Part shown: in pieces, positions 43,353-54,568 of the stretch
How the letters are laid out: each line of letters opens with the position of its first letter
How positions within the stretch are numbered: position 1 is the first letter of the stretch
Assembly: GCA_030867875.1 (NCBI GenBank)
Contig: JAOWCC010001501.1
Span: forward strand, 14,847,524-14,911,523
Length of the DNA: 64,000 nucleotides
Source of the DNA: Actinernus sp. WN-2022
Lineage: Eukaryota; Cnidaria; Anthozoa; Actiniaria; Actinernidae
Direction: 5' to 3'
Position numbers and translations under genes: made by a program
The notes under the pieces: model-generated
What the model saw: the letters and a program-made list of their open reading frames with translations, nothing else
Told to the model about the DNA's origin: nothing
Databases searched by the model: none

Positions 43353-44333
43353 GGATGTGCCAACAAGAAGTTGTACTGCATGAGTTAGTACTGGTCATGT
43401 TTCAAACAACCCACAATCGACTGTTTATAACGAGGCATTTCTTAAACGATAATGAAAAATATCTTAGGTATACGACAAAATAGAGGTCTGATCAATAGAC
43501 TTTAGAAACCATTGAAATATGAGATAGGTCCGTTCGCACTACATCCAATTATATTTTTGGTTTTGCGAAGTCAGATTGAAAACGAAATGCTGCATGAAGG
43601 TATCGCATTCCTAGGGACGATTCATTATATTGTTAATTTTCCTCCTCGCTCAATTTTTTGTAGGATTACGAATATATTTCCTTCCCTACTAGCAGAGATG
43701 TATTCCTTCCGGTTCAGTTCGGACCTCTGCTTCGTTTGGGTTACCTAGCAACGCTGTCATAGTCCTCCATGCACGTGAGCTTGAAACCCGATGTCAATCA
43801 ACTAACATGGGCTCGTATAGTGTAAGCGACGTGTTCTGTTTTCCATGCGCATCATGCCTTTCCGTAAAAAAAACAGTTTCAAAGCCTGTCACTTTTGGTT
43901 CGTCCACGGTTGTACACGACGGTATATCAAAGAACGCGTGCTACACCGGCAGAGGGCTCTTCCCTTTCTCTCTCCCGCCATGGGAAGGAAGAGATCGGCT
44001 TTGTTCAGTAGGAAATTCCCCCCCCCCCTGAATCTTGAGAGGCAGACTACTCAGTGGAGCTGCCGCTGCTTTGACTTTGATTGAAGCTATTGGTTATCTG
44101 TTGAATTGGAATGTGTTGTTGAAATCCTCGCAGGATTTTAATCCAAATGCAAACAATTCTAGGCAAAATCTAATGTAGTGCGACCCGAGCCATACGCCAT
44201 AATAGCAAAATCCCAATGAGAAAAGTGTCTAGGAAATCGCTATTACTAATAAACTTATTTAACAAATCTTCATTTGAATAAATGATGTCTAAAAGTTGAA
44301 GTCTCTAAGTGTCCTTTCGGTTCTGTTTCACAG

Positions 44334-44730
44334 TGGTTCATCAGGCACAAAATTCAAAGGACAAGCGGCATCTCAAGGAGCGCATGCGCCGTAGCATTAC
44401 TCAACCTGTAAATGCTACCAAGACTGATCAGTTTAAAGTCCTTCAGAATGAAGTGGAGAAAATAAACACAGCACTCACGTCGCTTTCTAACTTAAAGAAA
44501 GCCAGTCAATGAAAGCCAGTCTGTTGTCTTGCATTGCTCGTCAAGTGCTAATCCTAGGCCTGTGATTGGCTGGAGTAAAGTGGGTAGCTCTATGAATAAG
44601 AACAAGTCGGTGATCGATGGTAACGGTAAACTTGAGATAAAGAGCACCGCCATGAATGACTCAGGACTGTATCAGTGCAGAGCTTCTAATATCGTGGGAG
44701 CACAGGAAACAGCGAGACTCGTCATCAACT
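44334..44730 (+). pseudogene. Unit 3 exon 2 without collagen
   Basis: The neck ends NLKKASQ then stop (44510-44512). Ig1 is readable from about 44520 in another frame to GTAAGT at 44731. The junction repeats AAAGCCAGTC on both sides, which suggests slippage or template switching. Confidence 0.8.
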
Positions 44731-45121
44731 GTAAGTATAAGTGCGAGGGGGTAAATATCGTATCCATAAACAAGCTTCAATATTAACAAACCTAGCGTTT
44801 ACCCAAACTACCCCGACCCGATCTTTCGCACAGATCGTTTCACATCCAAGTGAATTGAAATAATAATAGTTACACAATATTTATATGAAAAGTTCCTCAA
44901 CCCCAAAGATGATTGGGCGTATTTGCCATCATGTATCTGATATATCCACTGATTCTTCCTGAAATTATTTGATTAACGACAATGCCTCCAAAAGTTCCTT
45001 TAGCTGCAATCCCTATAGGAAAGAATGTTATATAATGCACTTAGCTTTCACATTTCAAGACCTCAAACTAACAAATAAGGTTTTGAACTGGATAGATATG
45101 CATTCTTCTATTCTTATTTAG

Positions 45122-45661
45122 CCCGTCCACGTCTGTTCCTTGCTAGTGGACCAATCTACGTCAGAGAAGGACGCAACGTCACTTTACCAACATGTCACTT
45201 GACAGGATTTCCCGCCCCTAAGGTCACGTTGTCTAAAGCCTTTGGACGCTTATCGCGGGGTCGTACCATCATCAGAAAGAGACAACTTATAGTTTTCAAA
45301 ACGAGAAAACAAGATTCAGATACTTATTTTTGTACAGCGGAAAATTTTCTTGGGTCGGCTGTTGGTAGAACACAACTTGTAATCGTGTCAATACCAGTAT
45401 TCGTCACCAGACCTCCTCGCAACCGCACCAAGGGGCCTGGAGAGAACCTTGAGCTGAACTGCAGTGCTAAGGCTGATCCGAAACCAGTTATCTCTTGGAG
45501 GAAACAGAATGGACAACTGCCAGCTGGTAGATATGAAGTGAGAGATGGAACACTGATCATAAGAAGGCTGCAGACTGCAGACACAGGAGTGTACATCTGT
45601 ACAGGTACAAGTGCTGGAGTGTTTAGCAGTGATGTCCAGACAGAGATTAAGATCAGAAATG
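45122..45661 (+). pseudogene. Unit 3 exon 3: two Ig domains, frame intact
   Basis: 540 nt, acceptor TTTAG, donor GGTATTAA (weaker than in unit 2), phase 1. It has LNCSAKADPKPVISWRK and DTGVYICTGTS as in unit 2. Confidence 0.75.
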
Positions 45662-45845
45662 GTATTAATTGACAACATATATGATATATTTGATTGCCAG
45701 TAACATTGTTTTCGCACAAATTAACATCCAGTCAGTTCAGTCATAATTGCAATAAATTGCTATTTTTTCACTTCTTAAATAACTACGTTTATGCCGATAC
45801 ATCCCCCTTAGATATTGTGTTACTCAAACCTGATGGTCGTGATGC

Positions 45846-46576
45846 GCGGCGGCCAAGCTCGGTTCACTGAATACAAAGGATACAACTCGGTTGGAGTAAA
45901 ATGGTCACGCAACTGCGTAGCCTGCGTAACGGCGCAGGCCAGCAATTGCGTGACGGTTTAATAACAAATAAACTGATATAGTTCTTAATTTTAGTTGTAT
46001 ATTAATCTTACATTAGTATTCAGTGAAGGTAGGGGAACAAAAACACCACCAGCCACAGAGATGTGGCAACCCACCCGAGGCCGCAGCGCATAGAATACAA
46101 TTTGGTAGCAATTCGTGTCGTCCTACATGAAGGGATGGCCGTAAAAGTTCTAAGATCACAGTAATAAACTTTACGGCATGAAATCGAGGCTGATATTTCT
46201 TGTATGCATTCTCATACACTGTCCTGCAAATACTGCACGCAAACTTCCGTTTAAAAAGTTCCTGCTCTCCAAAGAACCACAGCAGCTCATACAGGATACC
46301 ATTCTGAGAAATCGCCAGAAGTTTGAAGCTGTAAAATTTTTTTCCAGTGCATGAAAGCTGATAGATCCAACTAGTAAAAGCCTCTACTGCCCGACTGTTC
46401 TGCATTTCACGCTTCAATTCTTACGCGTGTTCGTATTGGCTTATTGTAAAAACAAAGGTTGATGACGTCAGGAACATGAAAGTCTATGAAGTCCATCAGA
46501 CGGGGACTCCCGGGGAGGAAGTGAGCGGACGACCTCGTACCGTCTGAAAATCAGGCTAGGGACTCGCTTGATCGTC
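45846..46576. other. Foreign segment interrupting the unit 3 FReD
   Basis: AACCTGATGGTCG (about 45828-45840), matching codons early in the unit 2 FReD, is followed by about 730 bp of unrelated sequence before FReD codons resume at AACATGGCGTTTACTAC. A 134-codon - strand frame at 46013-46417 has no known motif. No terminal repeats or target duplication were found. Confidence 0.5.
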
Positions 46577-46584
46577 AGAACAAC

Positions 46585-46797
46585 ATGGCGTTTACTACTA
46601 AAGACAGAAATAATGATATTTGCAATGCTAATTGTGCGGTTAAGTACAATGGTGCTTGGTGGTATGACTGCTGTTACGCTTCCAATCTCAATGGACAGTA
46701 TCTCGGTAATAAAATCAATGAGAAAGGTGCAGTATGGGAACATTTCATAGGATCACTCTCACTGAAATTTACTGAGATGAAACTAAGACAACGCTGA
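46585..46797 (+). pseudogene. Unit 3 FReD C-terminal half
   Basis: Open frame with GAWWYDCCYASNLNGQY and GSLSLKFTEMKLR. About 48 of 70 residues match unit 2, and the calcium loop has Asp to Asn (DRNND). It is more diverged than its own exon 3. Confidence 0.8.
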
Positions 46798-47289
46798 CTT
46801 CATTTCAGTAATGTAAAATAGTTTCAATATACAAAAAGATCTCTCGTTAGCTCAACTCACGTTTCTATATCACCAGCTAGCAAAGGTAGCTATAGATTAG
46901 TCAGGTTTGAGAGGACCCGAGCTTCCCTTGGCCGCTAGACGACTGGGCACTAATCAGCCAGTCACAGATCTGATCCTGGGCATAGACCAAGCTGTTTCAT
47001 TTGTACTAAGGTGAGCGAGAACTCGTCGTTTAACGTGGGAACTCGTTTTCGAAATGGTTAGGGTACGTTTATGGTTCTGGTTAGAGTTTGGGTTCTATAG
47101 GGGTTGGGTTTGAAGTCTATTAAGCGATTTCTGTCTTTAGGAGTGTGTACAAAAATGGATGATTTCCACTGTGACTGCAGTAGCGATATTGTATGCACAG
47201 ATAAATTACAAAACTGAGCTATTATCTTCTTCTTCTTCCATTTAGACTCACCTCCTTCGCTAATGAAGATTATTGTGAGCGTTAATAGT
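46798..47289. other. Non-coding stretch after unit 3
   Basis: A GGTTAGGGT/GGTTAGAGTTTGGG-like low-complexity tract lies at about 47058-47125. No gene was recognised. Confidence 0.35.
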
Positions 47290-47735
47290 ATAAATAATAA
47301 TTAATAATAAAACAAATAACAGGTTGTTAATAACAATGGTTAGGGGCAGCCAATTGTAATGATTAATGCCCCAGTGCAGCAAGCTAAGCTTCTCCTTGAA
47401 TGTAAGCAGGTTGGGTACCAATACTACATCATCTGGAAGGCCGTTCTAATCGTTCGCGGAAAGTAAGATAACATGTGATAATCCGTTCTAGAGCGCTGTA
47501 CTTTATAACTCAGGGTGTTTAAGTGCCTGCTCTTCCTTTGCTCAGGGATCAGTTTCTCCAGTCCACCCAGAGCAACAAGACGGTAGTGTATTTTGTACAT
47601 CATTGCCAGCCTCATTGCCCTCCTCCTGCTCTCAAGTGACTCCCAACCCGGTTGTTGCAACATGTCGCCGACGCTAGATGTTCGCTGGTATCTATTTAAG
47701 ACGAACCTAGCCGCCCTGCGCTGCACCATTATATA
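47290..47735 (-). pseudogene. LINE RT C-terminal fragment
   Basis: The - strand frame 47729-47424 starts MVQRRAARFVLNRYQRTSSV, then MLQQPGWESLESRRRAMRL and MMYKIHY, the standard C-terminal signature of CR1/L2-like LINEs. The 3' end faces left, towards an AATAATTAATAATAA tail near 47295. Confidence 0.8.
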
Positions 47736-47807
47736 TAAAAAGGTATTTTTAGAACGAAGTTTTTTCGAGTGAATTGCTCCCGAAGTTACCTCTATCCATC
47801 AGAGCTT

Positions 47808-49611
47808 ATTACTCGGGCTGCCTGTGGCAGCACCGAGTCTTAAAATGCAAGTCGTTTTTTTAAATTTATTTTTATTCCGTGTAGCACAATTTATACGCAT
47901 GCGTTAAAAAATAAAGGTCAAATTCACACCAATCAGATTGCACTGTGCTGGTCATGCAACAAGCGCCAGGTTAATTTATTTACATAATTTAATACAGTAA
48001 AGCAAGATGGTGGAGGACCCGCGAGGAACTTTCTCTCTAATTTGGAGTCCCATCTCTCAAATGTAAGCCAGTTTAATGTTTTATTTAACTTCACTCGTGC
48101 GAAAGCCTTCCAACAGGCTCAGGGTATTTCAACTGGCGTTATTGTCGGAGCCGAAGGACCGCGTTTTTTACCCAGATGGCCAGTGATTTTATATATGACA
48201 TGTACGACGACTTGAAGCCAGTGAAGGGGTCAGGATCCGGAAAGCTAAAATTCGAAGAAATGGATATTGGAATCTATAAGCCATCGGCTCGCTGTGCTGC
48301 ATTTAAAACATCCGAGGAGAACATCTTATTTTGGGTGAAGGCACTTCAAGACCAATATTATGAGTCTCTTAAAAACTGGCAGAGATTTAAATTTACCGTA
48401 AGTTGGATCAGAGAGTATTGAGATCAAGTTATTTCGTTCCAGCGAGGATATTGACCTAGCGGAAACGGTACAAGCTGTCGAAGGATTTTACTTATAATCA
48501 TCCACGTCTACTTAACAACAGGAATAGTTATGTGCCAAGGCATGGGCAAAGATTGAGTTTCCCAGATTACAGATGAAAGTAGAGAACTTAATGAATGAAG
48601 AAACAGAGGTCACGCACGACATGCTTGAGAACATGAACATGTTCAACACTTTGTGTTATACTAAGAAAACAAAACAAATTACAGAGCCTGCAAGTTCACA
48701 AGTCAATGAAAAATCCCAAGAGCCTGTAGTTTTGGATCAACATATCCTTGAAACTCCAAAAGCAACATACACATGAGTCAAATTCAAACCGGAAGAGACG
48801 GAATTCTTTAGATTCTTCACGAGGATTGTTAGTCGGCAATAAGAACTCTCTCGCTGCTTTAATGACCTTGATTTGTAACATGGAGGATGACCTAACTGAT
48901 ATGCGTAATGAATTCTTACATTAAAATGAAATTCAGTCATTTGGAAGACAAATTAGTGCAGCAAGATAATATATACAAGACCGAAATCAAGATGCTGTCA
49001 TTGCGTATTATTGACCTAGAAGTTGAAAATGGCGAGTTGAAAGCGGATATAATAAGCTGAGATCCGAATTTCAACTTAAAAAAAAATATCAAGAATACAA
49101 AAAAGAAGACAATGAAAGACCAAGGTCTCCAGTGTTCCGAGACTACCCAACCTACTGAAGCTTTAGCAACGAATCAGTTTGTTCAAGAGCCATCTTTCTT
49201 ACATGACAACCCGATCCCTATTCATCAGAATACATTTTCTGTACTAAATGACGAGAGTTTACAATCACCTGACCGACAACCCACTACTAAAGAAAGGGAC
49301 CATGAAGTACGGTAGTACGGTTAATTCTCGGGTTCAAAACAATGAATATATGCCTGCTCAAATGCAGTGTGTTAAACGAATAAGTAGTGTTTAAATTAAA
49401 AGGTCAACATACGAGAAAAATAAAAATATTAAATTACATATATACTAGGGGAGCAGAGAATGAAAGTCACCGCGCTACCGGCCACTCCTAAAGACTGCTA
49501 AATTCAGCTAATAATCCTTCCCTTTGGTTATTACTAAGAGGATTTCAAATGAAAGTGTATTTCATCTTCAATCTCATGTGGCCCGAGTGAAAGCCCAGAT
49601 GGGCTCTTGTT
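47808..49611 (+). mobile_element. Hairpin-ended repeat family, copy C, with ORF relic
   Basis: 5' ACTCGGGCTGCCTGTGGCAG pairs with GGCAGCACCGAGT. 3' GCCCGAGTGAAAGCCCAGAT closes in GCCCAGATGGGC. A CCAAT-like site (about 47929-47935) and the GGAGTCCCATCTCTC block precede the ORF at 48176. This is the only copy with coding remains, so it may be close to an autonomous or gene-capturing form. Confidence 0.55.
48176..49315 (+). pseudogene. Decayed coiled-coil protein of the hairpin-ended element
   Basis: The ATG at 48176 opens an 81-codon frame (ASDFIYDMYDDLKPVKG). Further pieces follow in other frames: 48573-48776, a coiled-coil stretch (FSHLEDKLVQQDN, then IIDLEVENGELKAD) at about 48926-49060, and 49112-49315. 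All are hydrophilic and Glu/Lys/Gln-rich. The family is not recognised. The order resembles an ORF1-like protein with a central coil. Confidence 0.45.
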
Positions 49612-49869
49612 GTTTAGCAAGCTTGAAATAAAATCTCACATGTATGTCTGAGTTAAACTAATATTTTTGGAAAACTCTTCTTTCTAATTATGGCTGTGGT
49701 AGCCTAATATATTTCAAGAGAAAAGCTATTTCAAAAATATTTAACAAATAAATAATACTTAGCCATGTATATACTGTCATGAAGCACAACAGACATTTTA
49801 GAACATGAGAGAAATGTTTAATCACAAGCCGAAGGTTTTAACATTTCTTGAGTGTTCTCAAATGACTGG

Positions 49870-51245
49870 AGGGTTTTGCAAAGTAAAATCCAAGCTAATG
49901 ACAGTGCTTTATTGGTGACCACAGCACGCTGTTTGCTCAGTTGGAATATTAAAAGATAGAGACTGGTGTGCGTGTTTTATTGACAAATCCAAGCAGGCGA
50001 TTGGCTAATGACAGTACTTTATTGGTGACCACAGCACGCTGTGCGCTCAGTTGGAATATTAAAAGATAGATACTGGTGTGCGTGTTTTATTGACAAATCC
50101 AAGCAGGTGATTGGCTAATGACAGTGCTTTATTGGTGACCACAGCACGCTGTTTGCTCAGTTGGAATATTAAAAGATAGATACTGGTGTGCGTGTTTTAT
50201 TGACAAATCCAAGCAGGTGATTGGCTAATGACAGTGCTTTATTGGTGACCACAGCACGCTGTGCGCTCAGTTGGAATATTAAAAGATAGATACTGGTGTG
50301 CGTGTTTTATTGACAAATCCAAGCAGGTGATTGGCTAATGACAGTGCTTTATTGGTGACCACAGCACGCTGTTTGCTCGGTTGGAATACTAAAAGATAGA
50401 GACTGGTGTGCGTGTTTTATTGACAAATCCAAGCAGGTGATTGGCTAATGACAGTGCTTTATTGGTGACCACAGCACGCTGTTTGCTCAGTTGGAATACT
50501 AAAAGATAGATACTGGTGTGCGTGTTTTATTGACAAATCCAAGCAGGTGATTGGCTAATGACAGTGCTTTATTGGTGACCACAGCACGCTGTTTGCTCAG
50601 TTGGAATACTAAAAGATAGATACTGGTGTGCGTGTTTTATTGACAAATCCAAGCAGGTGATTGGCTAATGACAGTGCTTTATTGGTGACCACAGCACGCT
50701 GTTTGCTCAGTTGGAATATTAAAAGTAGATACTGGTGTGCGTGTTTTATTGACAAATCCAAGCAGGTAATTGGCTAATGCCAGTGCACAGTATAAAATCC
50801 AAGCAGGTGATTGGCTAATGACAGTGCTTTATTGGTGACCACAGCACGCTGTTTGCTCAGTTGGAATATTAAAAGTAGATACTGGTGTGCGTGTTTTATT
50901 GACAAATCCAAGCAGGTGATTGGCTAATGACAGTGCTTTATTGGTGACCACAGCACGCTGTTTGCTCAGTTGGAATACTAAAAGATAGATACTGGTGTGC
51001 GTGTTTTATTGACAAATCCAAGCAGGTGATTGGCTAATGACAGTGCTTTATTGGTGACCACAGCACGCTGTTTGCTCAGTTGGAATATTAAAAGTAGATA
51101 CTGGTGTGCGTGTTTTATTGACAAATCCAAGCAGGTAATTGGCTAATGCCAGTGCACAGTATAAAATCCAAGCAGGTGATTGGCTAATGACAGTGCTTTA
51201 TTGGTGACCACAGCACGCTGTTTGCTCAGTTGGAATATTAAAAAG
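49870..51245. repeat. 110-bp minisatellite, about 12 copies
   Basis: Unit GCTAATGACAGTGCTTTATT with GTGACCACAGCACGCTGT and GTGTGCGTGTTTTATTGAC, period 110 bp from 49894. An extra segment with GCCAGTGCACAGTATAAAAT occurs twice (about 50765-50812 and 51134-51181), 369 bp apart, marking a recent block duplication of three units. Confidence 0.95.
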
Positions 51246-51595
51246 GTTAGAGACTTAGGCACTTGCAGACTGTACGATCAACTCAAAATGTCTTCATATC
51301 ATTATTTTCGTTCATCTTACAGTCAGCGCGTGCCTGTACTCGTAATTCTAAAACTCATTAATATTCAATTAGTGCGAGAGCCAATCTGGTGCGATAGATT
51401 ATACCACGTAATGACCTCTATAAACGACAATTAGAGAAGTATTGGTTATTGAATTGGAACACATATCAAGAATTCGTGACGTAATATAGTTGTTTATGTG
51501 TTCCAGTTCAATAACCAAGAGTTCTCTCTGTGTTCTAGTTCAGTACGGCGCGCACTCCCCTGAAATATTCAAACCAACCCCCGACTTTTAGCCTT
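51246..51595. other. Non-coding stretch
   Basis: Inverted words around ATTGGTTATTGAATTGGAAC and GTTCCAGTTCAATAACCAA (about 51441-51522) suggest a small foldback. No gene. Confidence 0.4.
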
Positions 51596-51775
51596 ATATG
51601 TAATATATGTAATATATGTAATATACGTAATATATGTAATATACGTAATATACGTAATATATGTAATATATGTAATATATGTAATATACGTAATATATGT
51701 AATATACGTAATATATGTAATATATGTAATATATGTAATATATGTAATATATGTAATATATGTAATATATGTAAA
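51596..51775. repeat. 9-bp tandem array TAATATATG
   Basis: About 20 units of TAATATATG with TAATATACG variants. It yields spurious Ile/Tyr-rich frames. Confidence 0.95.
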
Positions 51776-52920
51776 TTAATAAAATCATTCATTATAGTTT
51801 GATTTACTATATATACTGAAGGACATTTACCTAACTATATATTGTTTTACATTTTAATATATGTAGCCAGCAGTTACGACTCCCAAGTTTTGGTGGCCAG
51901 GTATTCTAAAGTTGTGCCTTGAATCGAGTAGATTGCCAGTCCGCCCTGGAATATTTTTACACCCCATTTCACGGTCGAGTATGAAATTCCAACCGCAACG
52001 ACATTCCACCCGCATATTTAATAGCGAGAATGGCAGATAATTGCTAGAAAGGTATGAGCAGGATTGTATTCTGTCTCTCTTGTATGACAGAATATATATT
52101 TTGAGACGAACATTTGCATAATCCTCCTTGGAAATGGCTAATTTGCAAGCGTTGCAAGTACAAATAAGTCATGCAGTGAACAAATATCGGCTTTGGAAAG
52201 CTTCTAAAACACTATAGTAGATGAACTCGGCCTCATGCAGTATTCATTATTTTTCGTTCATCATACAGTTAGCAGTGTTTCCCAAAATATTTCTTCGTTT
52301 GCGCACACGTGAAACATTTGTTGCGAAAGCAAGAATGCTTCTGAAACATTTCTGAAACAATTTTGCTCCCGAGAAGCAAATTTTGCTTCCGTAAGAAACG
52401 TCTCACCGTTTGCTCGCCGAAGCAACAATGTTGACTAGATCCCAGGACTGCGATATATATGTTGCGCACAACCTCCTAGCATTATTAAGGCGCACGCGCC
52501 GGCATTTGTTCCTCGTGAAATGTGTCTTGGTTTGTTCAGCCAGGCAGCTAAACATTTCTCTTGCTTCCGCTCGTTCGCTCACCCAAGAAACATTATCAGC
52601 ACCAATGTTTCCTGGCTTCACATTAGAAAACCAACCAATAAACCATTTTTATTGCCCCATTTCCGATCACGTGTACCATTGTGAATTGTTTCTTGTATGA
52701 GAAGATAGATTGATATGGAAATCTCTTGAAAAAGAATCATTTTCGCAAAGGATTTGAGATGGGCACAACAAACTAGCAAAGGAATGAGGTGCAATCAATC
52801 ATGGTTATCTGTCTCGCTTAGCCTACTCGGCTATTACAGGTAACCTGTACCTACAATGTATACTTTTTTCTCTACATATTGTAATTTCCAAAATGGTACG
52901 AATATAAACTTGTTGTTGTT
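51776..52920. other. Non-coding stretch
   Basis: Inverted GAAACATTT/AAATGTTTC and GCTTC-rich words between about 52300 and 52600 suggest a degenerate foldback element. No exon was recognised. Confidence 0.35.
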
Positions 52921-53090
52921 GTCAAACATGGCGCGAAATACAGTGTTTGTATGGGAATCTGATGCCAAATAATCTCCGTAAAATCGAATTTCTGAAATAT
53001 TCACAGTCTGCAAACTTAAGATACCAGGCAAAACATTAACTGATCAAAATTTGAGGGATGTAGCTGTGCTGGGAAGCGTGCAGTCTTGTT
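52921..53090 (+). repeat. Dispersed non-coding repeat, longest copy
   Basis: Starts AAACATGGCGCGAAAT and runs through TTTGAGGGATGTAGCTGTGC to GGGAAGCGTGCAGTC. Partial copies lie at 8728-8945 (rearranged) and about 43040-43170. Confidence 0.6.
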
Positions 53091-54260
53091 TCCAGTTTGC
53101 CATACATTTGACTGTAAATTTCCCGCGCACTTTGAGATGTTTGAGTATAGTCGCATGACTTATGATCCCGAAAATACCATCAATGATTTCTTACGGCTTT
53201 TAAAAGACAAACGCATTTATTAATTATAGCTAGCTTTCCACCTTTGCAACTACAAGAACTGATGTATCTGCACTCGACCACTGGACTGGAAGAAGATGTT
53301 ACCAGTCCTTCTGGGCTACATTTTAGGTACGTGTAGCGCATGCGCGATAAAGACAGCTGTTCTTTTGCTCTGTTGTGAGCCTTCAGATAGTCATCTACGT
53401 GATATATGTCTATATCTGCAAATTTAATTAGAAGAAAGAAATGTCATGATACGAAATGCTGGAAGTGTGACATTTCATAAAATTTAAAGCTCATTGTTTT
53501 GGGTTGATTCTGGCCATCACGAAAAAGAAACTCAACAAGAAATGCTACTTTTGTTTATAAATATCAAAATTCTAACAACATATGACGTCTACCCAGGTTT
53601 CGACCCAGGCTTTTACTATCGCGGTCATGGGTCAGGAAAGGTCACATTTACACGATTTCAACAAGCGTAGAACATACAGTATTCACTTTAAACCAAAACT
53701 TTCGTCACAGAGGTACTGAAAACTTTTCGGAGGTTCATAAGATATCAAAATTGCAAAAGTGTGATAGGCACTTTAAGTCTTATGCTATATATTTCATCGA
53801 CACTGAACTTGAAGACATCTGGGTTTTTCCTTCATGCTAAGATGTTATCTAAACCGAACGAAAAGAATCACTGGAAAACCAACCAATTGCCATAGTATGG
53901 AAAAACAGTGGAAATGTCATGAAAAAAACTGTTAATTCGGATTTCCATGGTATTTCCAGTCATACTATAGAAATATACAATCATCTTGGAAATTCCAATT
54001 TACAGCATGTTTTCATGTTTTTCCATACTTCGAAAATTGGATGATCGTTCCAGTGAATATGCAATAATTATAATAAAAAATAGTAAAAACCTTGTAAGAC
54101 AATTGTGTCCGATGGTACGCTGGATCTGACAGGGAGAACTAGTAGAAGTCCAGAACAATGTATATATATTGACGATATGTATTTTTTCGGCTACTAGATC
54201 TGCGTTGTGACTTGCCCAAAACGTCCTCCCCCCAACCGCTAAATATGTCCGGTCCCTTAC
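53091..54260. other. Non-coding stretch
   Basis: Short words around CATAGTATGGAAA (about 53893) recur inverted near 53960 and 56240, probably small repeat copies. No gene was recognised. Confidence 0.3.
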
Positions 54261-54266
54261 TTTATT
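54261..54266 (-). terminator. Poly(A) signal for the WSC-like/ShKT gene
   Basis: AATAAA on the - strand, about 155 bp past the stop codon at 54420. Confidence 0.45.
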
Positions 54267-54419
54267 CAGTTATTTATAGTAGTTCAGTGTTTCTTTTAAT
54301 ATGCAGACGTTCTTTGTGTCGCATCCCTCTCCCTTGTAGGGAGGAGGCTAACTATAAAGCGGACTGATAAATCAATATTCCATTTTACCTGACTAGGTTA
54401 ACTACATCACTTGTTTCTG

Positions 54420-54568
54420 TCAACATAAGTTGCAGGATTTTTTACAGTACTCTAGCACCATTGGAAACTTATTGTTACACAGCCCATTATTGGCGTAGTG
54501 CTCGCATATCGAATACTTGTCCTCGCATTTCACGGCAGCAACAGTAGGGGGAACTGGGGTAGAAACAC
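54420..54568 (-). CDS. WSC-like/ShKT gene exon 4: ShKT domain
   Basis: Acceptor CTCTTAAG, then a short linker and the six-cysteine domain; TGA at 54422-54420. Cys spacing 6-8-10-3-2 residues. Too short to stand out as an ORF by itself. Confidence 0.75.

Larger units (their letters stand above)
42636..46797 (+). pseudogene. Unit 3: broken collagen-Ig-FReD paralogue
   Basis: All four exon positions exist: 42636-42815, 44334-44730, 45122-45661 and a FReD tail at 46585-46797. Exon 1 lacks 13 nt, so the old ATG meets a stop after 13 codons. Exon 2 is 290 nt shorter, has lost the whole collagen rod and shifts frame at the junction. The FReD exon has lost or had interrupted its first half. Exon 3 is open and about 94% like unit 2, but its first Ig core Trp is Leu (VTLSK in place of VTWSK). 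A shortened product from an internal ATG (about 42675) is conceivable, so transcription is not excluded. Confidence 0.8.

Noticed and set aside
45324..45719. 131-codon frame on the - strand
   Set aside because: Antisense shadow of the unit 3 Ig exon. The same frame also appears opposite unit 2 exon 3.
46013..46417. 134-codon - strand frame as a captured gene
   Set aside because: No motif and no homology recognised; kept only as part of the unexplained insert.
51535..51792. Ile/Tyr-rich open frames on the - strand
   Set aside because: Produced by the 9-bp TAATATATG array.
53296..53326. Possible signal exon MLPVLLGYIL with a GTACGT donor
   Set aside because: Too short, no upstream promoter word and no downstream exon. 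Likely chance.
54420..54568. Potassium-channel toxin of the ShK type
   Set aside because: The cysteine framework is ShKT, but the Lys-Tyr dyad position holds Pro-Met and the domain is fused to a larger secreted protein. A toxin call is not supported.
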